DNA of 64,000 bases from Bolinopsis microptera (lineage: Eukaryota; Ctenophora; Tentaculata; Lobata; Bolinopsidae). The notes beneath the pieces were generated by a model that saw only the letters and a program-made list of their open reading frames with translations, was not told where the DNA came from and ran no database searches. Shown piece after piece: positions 1 to 12,000 of the stretch. The position numbers were made by a program, and so were the translations under genes. Position 1 is the first letter of the stretch. The number at the start of each line of letters is the position of its first letter. The DNA is taken from contig NC_087072.1 in the NCBI RefSeq assembly GCF_026151205.1, forward strand, positions 10,640,169 to 10,704,168, given 5' to 3'.

Positions 1-3000
1 AACCTTATCTTGAACTCGTTACTCTCTCCATACTTGGTGTCCACAACAGCGTAGGAGTTGCTTCCTAGGAAGGTGAGAAGTTGGGGTGTTCCAGCACAAT
101 CAGGTCCAGACGGACTACGTTCACACAAACAGCCGTGTCCTCTTGTTCGTTCGTAGCAGATGTTGTCGCTACCACAAGGACTTCCCTTGCAGGGAGGGGT
201 ATAGTCTTCTGTAATATCTCGAGATTTGGCTGAGACAAAATTTAGTCCGATACTATCTTTCAGTTTTGCCTTTCTGCTGTTCAGAGTAATGGGCTGAATT
301 TCACCAAAGAACCCTGGGATGGATGATGCTTCCAGGTCGGTTCCAGCAATGTCGACACTCGCAGGGATAGAGCCGAAGGTGATTGACCCGTCTAGATTCA
401 TATCCTGAATATGGGTGCAATCAAACAGTTCCACGTTATTATCGACAGAAATGGACATAGTGTTGTGATTTATGTGCACTCTAATCAGACTCCAGTGATC
501 CATTTGTACTGTATGCGAGTGCTCTCTTGAGATGTACTCACCTGACACCATACAGTCAAAGAAAATATTACCGTCAAGATACATGGCACAGAAGCCATTA
601 CTTCCCTCGAACATCACAATAAATCCTCTGGGATACTCAGGATTGATCTCCATATCAAACTTGTACTCTGGATTGTTTCCTTCCAATTTCTTATACTGGT
701 TTCCAGGGAATGCGAGGTGGCTGTCAGCTTTGAATGAGGGTATGATAATGAGGTCTGTGCATAGTTCACCATGATGGGGCCAGCTACACACACATTGGGG
801 TCCCCTACTTGTGTCACGACAACCTCCAGGACACTCCGTGGATTGACAGTTCTCTCCAACTTCAATCTCACAGAGATCGCCTCGGAATCCAGCCAGACAT
901 TGACAGTACGGTCCGACTCTAATACCTCCGTTTTCACAAGGGATAGGTGCTTCTTCAGTTGGCTCAATAGAAATGTTGATATCATCTATTTCATCGTCAT
1001 CGTCGCTGCATTCATCAAAACCTCCTCCTTCAGCCATGTTGATGATATCAATGTTACCAATATCTACCAGACATCCAGTGTACGAGCTGATAGCCTCTCT
1101 CTTAGCACTGGGAACTGCACCGAACTGCATACCTCCACTTGGTGACGCATCCTTTTTCTCTGAGAAGACGGAAACATCAGTCTGGTTACCCACCATCAGT
1201 TCAAGGTAATCATCCACTAAAATAACGCTGACGGTAGCAAATCTATCGGTGATCGGTAATTCAAGCATCGTTTCTTCCAGAGTCAGCTGGATCTTTGAGT
1301 CGAACAGTTTCAAACTGAGCTGACCAAGAGATGTGGCCTGTTCGAAAACTTGTTGTTCCGTTGTCATGTCCCTGATCTTCAGTCCCATCTTAAGTCGAAC
1401 TCCTTTCTCAGTGACCTCTCCAAGAGGTATGGATGCCTTGCTCTGTGGATTGAACTGAAGAACACTAGCTTTCTTCTCGCACTTCTTGCCCACCCATGGT
1501 AGGTTACAGTTACAATCGAATCCTGATCGTGTGTTTGTACATACACCATCGTGCAGACATGTTTCAAATTGACAAAGTTCAATATTACAATACTCGCCCA
1601 TAAAACCAACATCACAAACACATACAGCAGCACCATCCTCTTCGGCACAAGTTCCATGGGGGATACAGGGGTTGTTCTCTTCACTGCATAACTCACTGGG
1701 ATGTTCACAATTGTCTCCAGTGTACCCTCCAGTACAATTACATTGGTACTCAGTAACACCCAGATTCTCACAGTCAGCCATATGGAGACAAGGTTCCAGA
1801 TCACAGGGCTCCACGACCCGCTCACAATGGGCACCTCCGAACATTTCAGGACAGTCGCACTCGTAGCTTCCCAGCGTGTTCCGGCACGTACCCCCGTTCT
1901 GGCAGCTGTTCTCCAGAGTGGAGCACTCGTCGATATCACTCTCACAGTTATCACCGCTATAACCAACACAGTTACAAGTATAAAATCCAATACCCTGAGT
2001 ACATTCCTGCCCGTAGAAACAGGGAGAAGGTGCACATTCATCGATATCAGTTTCACAGTTCTTGTCAGCGTATCCAAGAGGACATGTACACTCGTAGTCG
2101 TTGATCAAGTCAGTACACCCTCCTCTTACACAAGGATCACCCTCACACTCGTCAACATTAGTTTCACAGTTAGTTCCAATGAAGCCAGGAACACACGTAC
2201 ACGTGTACCTGTTCTCGCATTCCTCCTCCACGCATTCCGAACACTCTGCATCGTTCTGGCACAGTTCAGTGTCCGCACAAGGATCCCTCAGAGCCTCACA
2301 GGTCTTACCACCGTATCCTGGCTGACACTCACACTCAAAGTCCAGGATCTTATCTTTACACGAAGCACCGTTCTTACAAGGGTCGCCAGCACATTCGTCT
2401 ATGTTTGTCTCGCAGTAGTCTCCTTCAAACCCATCGTCACAAGCGCAAAGTTCGTTGTCTCCATCTATCTGACAGAGCCCGTTATCTCCACAAGGACTGA
2501 TAAAACAGGGCGGGTGCTTGTTCTGGCAGGTGTCCCCGTGGTACTGAGCAGTACAGGTACACTCAAAGTACCTCTCCTCACCCTCCACTATCGTCTCACA
2601 ACCTGCCCCATTGAGGCAGGGCTCAACAGCACACTTGTCAAGGGGGTCATCACAGTTGTCACCCTGATATCCTTCATCACAGGTGCAGGTGTAATCTGCT
2701 ATCCCGTCCTCACAAGTACCGTGGATACAGGGGTTAGCAGCACACTCATCTATATTTGTCTCACAGAGAGTGCCCTCCCAGCCGTCATTACACTGGCACT
2801 GAAAGTTACAGGTGTTAACCAGACTGATGCACATGTAGGTGTTCTCTGAACACTGCCCCGTCTCACAGAAGTCAACCTCGTCCTCGCAGTGGTCTCCGGT
2901 AAAGGCACAGTGACACTCACAGTGGTAGCCCAGGATCTCGTCTACACAGGTGCCTTCATGGAGACAGGTCACGTTTTGTGAGACACATTCATCAATCTCA

Positions 3001-3025
3001 GTCTCACAGGTTGTTCCTTCAAAAC
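1..3025 (-). CDS. Large terminal exon in window: ~13 EGF modules, then laminin-G/EGF alternation, running off the left edge
   Basis: One uninterrupted reading frame of over 1,000 codons from the acceptor at 3026 to base 1. It begins GFEGTTCETEIDEC and contains about 13 EGF modules down to near 1480, many calcium-binding (ETNIDEC, ETDIDEC). A laminin-G-like domain follows (about 1470-1060, starting ASVLQFNPQSKAS and ending in YTGCLVDIG), then an acidic linker and two EGF modules. A second laminin-G domain spans about 790-240 (SHLAFPGNQYK, VQMDHWSLIRVHI), then one EGF (CKGSPCGSDNIC) and the start of a third laminin-G at the edge (QLLTFLGSNSYAVV). This alternation resembles the C-terminal ectodomain of Crumbs, but FAT-type cadherins and agrin share parts of it. 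The transmembrane and cytoplasmic parts that would decide are outside the window. The large exon contrasts with the small upstream ones. Confidence 0.85.
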
Positions 3026-6000
3026 CTGAGGTCGGGATACTGTTAGAGACACACTTAACTAAAACAGTGGGTTATTGCTATTGGAAAGCTAGCTAATAAA
3101 AAGATAAAAGAACCTAAACTTAGTAGTCCCACAAACTGAATATAAAATATGTTTAATAAATGCACTTATAGGAGTAAGCTGTTACCTGTCTCAGAACAGT
3201 CGCACTGGATCACGTTATCTACAACACTGCAAGTACCGTTGTTGAGACAGCTGTCAGGTTCACAAAACTGCAGCTCTACCTCACATCTTGATCCAGTATA
3301 CCTAGTCGAGGGTTGGATTATCAGGATTGCATTATTATATTTCTAATATGTTTACCTCATATGAATACAGTGAACTACAATTTGCAAATAAAAAAGGGAG
3401 CGAGAGAGTCTTACTTTTCAGAACAGAGGCAGTTGTATCCAGCGATACCATCAGAACAGACTCCACCATTAATACACTGGTGGTCGACACAGTCGTCTGT
3501 GTTAGTCTCGCACAGAGCACCTTCATATCCATCCAAACAGACACATTGGAACCTGAAACAGTCGTCTTTAAAATTGGCACAAATCAAGACGACGGCTTAG
3601 TGGCTCAGTTGGTTAATCCGCCTGGTATTGCTTGAGGTACCAGGTTCGATTCCCGACTCTGTCACTAGCCGTGGGGTGAGCGTCGTCGACGCTCAGCTAA
3701 GGATCCTGAGTGGTCTATGCAGCCCCCCGGTCCACTCAGCCAAATACTCGAGAAATCGGGTGTGAGGGTTAAATGAGGAGCTGCCCATTGCAGCAAAGTC
3801 TCGGGCGAAGAAAGTATGGTACACACTACCTTAACCGTCACTGGCCTAATGTATAATTGAATCCTTCGGCTTCCTGTAATTGGCTGGTTACACACTTGTG
3901 TAACAATGTGGCTGTTGGAATGTCCGAAGTAAAATAAGTGTTGAGATAAAAAAAATAGAGCACATCCATAAAATATCGAGTTATTCTGTTTCTTTTCATA
4001 TTATGGATACAGCCCAAGATTAAATCTTGGGCTGTATCCATAATATGAAAAGCGCTTCAGCAGCTTTTCTAAAAAAGACCTAAGAATATTTCCATGGGAG
4101 AATAACAGTTAGTAGAAAGCTACAACTCACCCTCCGTCCTCATTGACGCACTCAGCTCCGTTCTGACAAGGAGACGCCGCGCACTCGTCCACATCCTCCT
4201 CACAAGTATCTCCCGTCCACTGGTCCGGACAGTCGCAGGTGAAGGTTCCTAGTCCGTCACTACACACACCCTCGTTAGCACAGGGTACTGATGCACAGTC
4301 GTCTATATTCTCATCGCACAGTTCACCTGGTATTAAAGGGTGGAGTTAGAAATGAGTTTACAATTTACTGAGTTATCCAGACATCGGGATCTCAGGAGTG
4401 TGGATTACTGGCTACCATTTGATGGGACGCTTCACGCTTCATTACTTCATACGTTAAAAATAGTGTCACTACTACTACTATTACTACTATTAGTGAACTC
4501 TTATATTTGACAGTACAGTAATGTAATACTACTATCCCACTAGAATAAATATGAAAATATTAAACAGATAGATTATACGTCTAGTGCTGACAAGTGGGAT
4601 TAAATTCGGGATTTAATATCATTAGGCTAATGATAGTTTAACCGTTAACATTAAAACGGGCAATTACACCATAAAAACGTACGTTTGAGCATTTCAACAC
4701 TGCTTAGCTGGTTAGTTATTAGTAGGATCGACACTCATAACGTGCACATTTTTATAAGAAAGTAGGTTTTTTAAATACAGTATACATGATTTAATTTAGG
4801 TCTGTTTTCCGAAATCTTACAAATTAGATTATTACAACTATTATAGCATTGTGTGTTTTTTTGAAAACATTGTTCTTGCGTATGCCTTATCTGTTTAAAG
4901 GTTACTCAAGGATTGGAGCCGATGTGGGAGCCGACAATGAGGCCTGAGCAATTCAGCATGCCTACCTTCTCCAAATTCATTACTGGTCGAAGAGGATGTC
5001 AACAGGTGTCAGGTACTAGACTCTGACGGATACATTGTCATTTTAACCCCATAGGAAACCTTCTGTGACTGTAATATGACATGTTTTGTAGCCCGCATAC
5101 GACATACGACATTTACTTTGGCTTTAACAAGTTGGTATGTATGGGTGTTTCAGTAAAATCAATTGTATTGTATGTATATTTGATTGATACAATTAAATTT
5201 TTTGTCACCCGTTAATCTGGTGATATCCCCTTAGCCTTATTTGGTGTTTTAGAAGACAATTGTTCGTTTCAACTGTTTGCTCCGACGAGAAGAGAAAGAG
5301 CCGCTCAGACATGGGCACCGTATTGAGTAAATTATGTAATTATATATTTAAATAATTTACTCAATACGGTGCCCATGTCTGAGCGGCTCTCCTCCAAAAA
5401 CTTTCTCTTGTATATCTTATACAATATCATTGCCTCATAAGCTCATAGATGTGGGGTAGTAAATACTAAATATTGTGTTTCGTTTCATTTCATGAGTGCA
5501 AATAGATTACGTTACTAGTAGATCTATGTAGTGGGTCTGCTCCTTTTGTTACTGAGCCACACATTTATTATTGATGCAATATGGCTCAAGGTCAAAAGGA
5601 AATCGCGGCACTTGCGGAATCGCGATTTTTCCCATCCTCCGCGACAAATTCATCAATTGTTAAGACAATTAATCTATATTATAGCTTTATAACATACCTT
5701 TGCGGACACGATATGGACATAAACTCATGAGGGTAAAGGAGATATTTCTACGAACATATTGATAGTGAAAAACGTATACAAAGGATGCCATAATGCTGGC
5801 AACATTACATGCCCCAACCTTTAAGTCATACACTCAAACCAACTAGCAAGTCATTACCCTACGAACCAGTCTACCCATAATTCATAATTTTAATCGTGCA
5901 ATTAATACATTATCTTTCGCTGCGATTTTCGAGATTTTCGCCACGATATTCATATTGCCTAGTTGTCGCGGCGCCGCGATTTTTGGCCTAAATTATCACG

Positions 6001-9000
6001 ATTTTCTTTTGTCCTTGATATGGCTTTATAAGTTTTCATATTGCCTAGTTGTCGCGGCGCCGCGATTTTTGGCCTAAATTATCACGATTTTCTTTTGTCC
6101 TTGATATGGCTTTATAAGTTTTTGATCTATTTTATCATAATTGCTTTATCGTCGAAATTGTGAATGTTTCAAATCAAATCAAATCAAATCATGCAGTTGA
6201 TCCAAATTCAGCTGCGACAGGTGCCTTCTCTAAGCGTACACATTGTGAGGATTTCTCGGAATTTATCTCACTCGGGTTTTGGTGTAATTTTAGCCTAACT
6301 GAACAGTTGGTCACTGCAACTATTGTTTTCATAAGAGCATGACTTTTTATTCTTACCCAAAATAGGAAATCATACTACAGAGCACAGTGAATACTATACC
6401 AAGAGTATTATTTTTATCTTCCTCGGAGAAAAAAAAGTAGTAAACTTCCGAGGTTGCTTTTTAGTTCTTTTAACAATTTTTTTAAATGTAACAAATCTAT
6501 ATCTCAAGGCTATGACAACTCCGCCTAGCGGTACAACAGTAACAGACAGTAATGATGTGCTATGGTGGAGATCTTATTACATCGAGAAACTCCAGACTTC
6601 TGACCGGGTGGTAGGCTCGGTGCTAATCTTAGCCATCTTAGTTGGACTTTTGGGGAACGGATCTGCCGTATGCTACTTTTGGTCGAGAAGAAAAAGAACA
6701 ATCCACGACCTGCTTTATCTCGCCATAACAACCGTTGATTTTCTTACCGTTTTATTGGTTATTCCTGTTGTGTTACCTCTCTTCAACTACCGATATAAAA
6801 TGCTCTTCAAGAGTAAAGTGTTCTGCACTGCATGTGCTTCCGTCATTATGTTCACAGCAAGAATGTCCATGTTTCTGGCGATGATGATCTGTATTACTCG
6901 CACTATTGCCATGAAATGTCCTAACCGTATTCTCAGTCGATTTTGGGTGATTACTGTTATTGTTGGATATGCTACTTATATGTTGGTGATCTACTTGATC
7001 TACCTCCCTCAAAGATGGCAATATGGTGAATACTATTTTCATCTGTCTTCTTGTATACTTGAGACTTTGGACTTTAACAATGTAAAATTTGCTACATATT
7101 ATGGGATGATTTCTTTCGCTGTGGAACTAACTTTACCATCACTGATAACTTTTATCTGTTTTGTTGTCAGCACGAGGGTGCTGATGACCCGGCCAGCACT
7201 TAGTAACGAAACAGACAAAAGAATTCGCCGTGTTTCGGTCACAATCTCAATTTTCACTGCAGTTTTTCTGGCGTTTAACATACCTTGCTTCCTCTATCAG
7301 ATATGGGAGATTCTTGGGGCACTCAGTCTCCTACCATTTGATTCGGAAATATTTGATCCTCTAGATGTTGTATTCCTCTATTCTCAACTCATGTTACAGT
7401 TTTTCCCGATATATCTGAACGCTGCAATCAACCCACTCCTTTACTTGCTAAGGATGAAAGGGTACCAGAACTGGATTCGGCAAGCTCTTAAAAGAACGTA
7501 GAGAAATTATCAGACACGATTTATGAAAAATAATCTGGCACCTAGCCTAGCTAAACATGAAGATATTATCCTTACAGCTTCTTAAATTCAATGTTTTTTA
7601 CTGTTATTCAAATAAGATTTAACATTTGCTGTTATTTGAAATTCTGTTCTGTAATTAACCTTTCCTGATCTTTCATTTTTTATACATTTATTGGTACCGA
7701 ATAGCGTACTCAACCGAATGCTTAATATCCCGATATCCGATGATAAGGTAAGCCTAAACAAGGAAAATCATGCGGTTTGGTAGGTGGATGGATCGGTGTC
7801 TATCTGGTCACAATTATTATACCGTGAAAGCAGTTATTTGATAGCTAGTTATTTAATAACTAGTTATGTAACAGCGAGTTTTTTTAATGTCTTGAAGTAA
7901 TGACTTAAAATCGAAATGACTTACCGGTAAATACAATGAACAAAATTATGTTCCTGAACATAATAGCGATAATGCTGACAATCAGCTCACTGCAACAAAA
8001 TGAGTTGACGGTGTCTGCAACAGACACCGTTCATATGATGCGCAATAGCTTGGGTGCGTGATCGGGCTTACAAAACGGCTCCGGAGATAAACAAACTTAC
8101 TGAACCACGGCAGTAAAAACATTGCTCTTCACAGGTTATCAGTTAGACGTTATAGGAGTTTAGAGTAGAAGACACTGACCTGTGTAGAACTCAGGGCAGA
8201 CACACTCAAACTTGCGGTCAGGTAGATCCACACACTCCGCATCATTTGCACAGGGGTTCATCGCTCCCTTACATTGTCCTGAAGGGGAAATGTAATTAAA
8301 TACATTTAATGTGCCTAATTATATTTAATTATAATTAAACATTATTAATTGATAATTCTGGAATTCTATACCGTTTTTGTTGAACGGTAGGGAACTGTAA
8401 TTGTAAAAGTGTAGTAGAGGTATTGAAGTTACTCAGGCATGTTGAACAGTAACATCAGGTTCACAGAGTGTTTTACTTACCAACATAAACATCACAGTTG
8501 TTTCCCTCGTAGGCCACATCGCACTCGCACGTGTAATCAGCTACTCCGTCAACACAGGTACCGTGCACACAAGGCTCACTGGCGCAGTCGTCTATGTTAG
8601 TTTCACATCTCTCTCCTTCAAATCCTAGAGAGATGTTATTGTTAATGATTTGTTGAGTTTAATTTCTTCTTCTTATTAAAAATAAACCCGTCTGAGCAAA
8701 TAAGGGGAGGGATTATCAAAATTGGGCAGGGATTATTTATTAAGCGGGAGTAACAGCAGGATTAATTAAAATAATCCTTCTCTTAGCAGTATCCCAGAGG
8801 TGTTTATGTTAGGTTAATGCCATGTGAGATGTTCTGGAACATTCTTGAATATGTTGTTGGCTGGAACATAATCAACGTCGTATATTGATCATTCTGTGAA
8901 CTACGTATATAAATACGGTTTATCAGAACTTAATGAAACTTGCACGAGACTGTCAGGAAGCACCTGGCGATAACCCCGTCCGGCCACCACTTGGCGGGAG

Positions 9001-12000
9001 ACATACATTCCTCGGCTAATGGAGTTCAGCATTAAAACTCTCCGCTTATCATGTAATCTTGCCTGGTATAATATATATCAAACTGCAAACAATCACTGAA
9101 TCACTGTAAAAGCATCTTCAGAATCTTTTCAGTGCAATTACTTCAAATTACCTTAGAACGCTTAAATAAATTACAAGTTATAATATATTATTATTAATTA
9201 CATTACGAAATGTGTTGACCCGAGCTGCTGATAAGAATAAGTTACTCGGCGGACATGGCATATAAAATCACTAACTCACTCTGGTAATCTGTTATTCTTT
9301 TATAAATCTCGGCACATTGTTAACTTGATATCAATATGATGTTACTTTTAGTCCTGTTAATTTTGGTTGGTGTGGGTGTGACACAAGATGATCCTAACAA
9401 GGCAGCAGAAACAGAGAGAAAGCTTAGTATATGCCCAGGTAAGATATTTTGTATCGTAACAAATCGAATGTTCAACCTTTTAAACTGAAAGTTTCTCTAT
9501 AATATGTACATATCTCACAAATCTATATTTATTTAATGTAATACTGACTCGAGTGAGCTTCTCAGTTTGATCATAATAACTAGCTATGTTATCGTTTTCA
9601 GAACATAGAGAGACGCTCAAAGACCTGATGACCTCAAACAAGTGTTCCAACGACGAGCGAATTCCTTTAACAGACATTGCCGACGAACTGGCAGAGAAAC
9701 TGGCAGACTTGCTGTTGGAAAGTGACTGGGAAGTCCTGAAGGTGAAGGGTGCACGGTCTCGTAGAGCACCACGATGCGGTCGGGTATGCACTCCCACTTG
9801 CATGTACCGATCTACTGGGCGTTGCTATTACTCGGGTTGTGAGAATGTTCGGTCATATCCTTTGACCGAATCGCCGGATGGGGGTTATGGCGATTTAATG
9901 AGGATTAAGTGGCGCAGCGGCAGTGTGACACAAGATGATCCTAACAAGGCAGCAGAAACAGAGTGAAAGCTTAGTATATGCCCTGGTAAGATATTTGTAT
10001 CTTATCAAAATTAGATGTTTAACCTTTTAAACTGAAAGTTGCTCTGTAATACCTATCTCACAAATCTATCTTTATTTAATACTGCCTCGAGTCATTTTCT
10101 CGGTTTGATCATGATAACTAGCTATGTTATCGTTTTCAGAACATAGAGAGACGCTCAAAGACCTGATGACCTCAAACAAGTGTTCCAACAACGAGAGAAT
10201 CCCTCTAACAGACATTGCTGACGATCTGGCAGAGAAACTGGCAGACTTGCTGTTGGAAAGTGACTGGGAAGTCCTGGTAAAGAAGGTGAAGGGTGCACGG
10301 TCACGTAGATCACCAGGATGCGCCCGGAGGTGCACTCCTAGTTGCAGAACCGTGTGTACTAACAGCTGTTATTGGAGTTGTGGGTCTGGTTCAGATTTTA
10401 CCTCTCCGTTATATTCTCATGACGGAGAATAGGTACAATGTTGCCCGGTTGTTAGAGGGCTATTAGCCGACTGTATCGACTTTCAATATCTAACTTAATT
10501 CACTTTTTTCTCTATCGGGTAATTAAAGATATTTTTAAAGTTAAAGATTCAGCCTGAATTTATTCAAGATAATGTTTAATATAATATACGTAGATATATA
10601 TTTTAAATGGTATTATTTTTGTACTACGAAGTAATATTTTATAGCTGATCGATTAACGGAACCCGTCGATTTGTGTCATATCAGAATAAAATCTTTCTAG
10701 GTAATAAAACGTGGAAACTAGCAACCATTGTCACCAGCAAATAATTAACCAACTGACCTGATGGACAGTTGCACCGGAAGTTGGTTTCATCAACATTACT
10801 ACAAGTAGCTGCGTTCTGGCACGGCTCCAAGTCACAAGGTGCTGGGGCGATCTCACAATACTGTCCGCTGTACTTGTTTACACAGTCGCATCTGGAGTTA
10901 GAAAACATTTCATTAACTTAGAATATTTTACTAGTGAAAACTAATTACTAGATTGTATACTCTCTCAGTACAAATTAAGTAGCTCAGTCATTTGAAAGAC
11001 TAATAATTTGGCATTAATGCTTTTACAATTGTATGTTTTTACAATTGTCCATATTTAGAATTTAATTCCCAGCAAGCGCAACAAAGAGCAGCTGATATGA
11101 TCAACTTGGTAGCCATGTATGAGACTCTGGGTTTATACCTGAAATCAGCGATGAGGTCCACACACTGTGCCCCATTAAGACACTGCTGACCATAATCCTC
11201 ACACTCGTTCCTGTTTATCTCACAGTTAGTTCCCTTCCATCCAGCCTGTTAGGAGTTATTCACAGGTCACAAGATGTGCAAATTAGCTTTATCTCCATCT
11301 CAATTTGAATTAAACATTGAAAAACATAAAAAGTCAGAGAATTATGCATGATTCGATCAAATGTTCGGCTGTATTTATAATGACTGTAATGGCTGTAATT
11401 ATAATGACCAACAAGTAACTATTAATAAAACTAACTTACCCTGCACATGCATCGGTATTTTCCTGGCAAGTTAATACAGATACCGTTAAGACAAGGACTG
11501 TCCATACACTCATTGACATCACCGCACTGGTTAGACTTCCTCTCGAACCCAGGCATGCAGGCACACTCGTACCCGTCTATCTTATCCTGACATCGGGAAA
11601 ACCTGGAGGCAGGAGTAGATTAAATATAGATAAATATCATAAAAGCAGGTACATGATACGAGCTATGGGGATAAAAACAGGTACATTTTGCGAGGTATGG
11701 GGATAAAAACAGGTACATGATCCGAGGTATGGGGATAAAACAGGCACATCATCCGAGGTATGGGGATAAAACAGGCACATCATCCGAGGTATGGGGATAA
11801 AAACAGGCACATCATCCGAGGTATGGGGATAAAAACAGGTACATTTTGCGAGGCCATCAGCAAATTATTTTCGGAAACTTGTAACAGAAAATTATATCCC
11901 ACTCACAGTATCCTCTGACATGGATTTCCGACACAATCATTAGGGTTGATCTCACAAAACTCTCCCGACAAGCCCTGGGGACAATCACAAGTGTAATCAT

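Larger units (their letters stand above)
4327..6511. other. Intron sequence upstream of the nested GPCR, no gene seen
   Basis: This is intron DNA of the EGF gene between exons 4131-4326 and 8180-8278. Apart from the inverted repeat at 5297-5390 and the tandem duplication at 5949-6120, I see no coding or RNA feature. Runs of short GC-rich words (CGCGATTTTT and its complement) around 5600-6070 suggest a decayed repeat. A short AAATC microsatellite lies near 6170-6190. Confidence 0.6.

Noticed and set aside
1379..2077. 232-codon minus-strand frame without cysteine pattern
   Set aside because: Off-frame shadow of the EGF frame, which lies on the same strand and is open to the window edge.
1701..2849. 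382-codon plus-strand open frame
   Set aside because: It is antisense to the EGF exon; its Thr/Val-rich text is the mirror of Cys codons, and the minus strand has the clear domain pattern.
3597..3665. Functional tRNA gene
   Set aside because: Box A and box B are perfect, but acceptor and T stems do not pair and a SINE body follows.
11645..11852. CRISPR array
   Set aside because: Direct repeats abut without spacers, and this is animal DNA with introns; it is a minisatellite.
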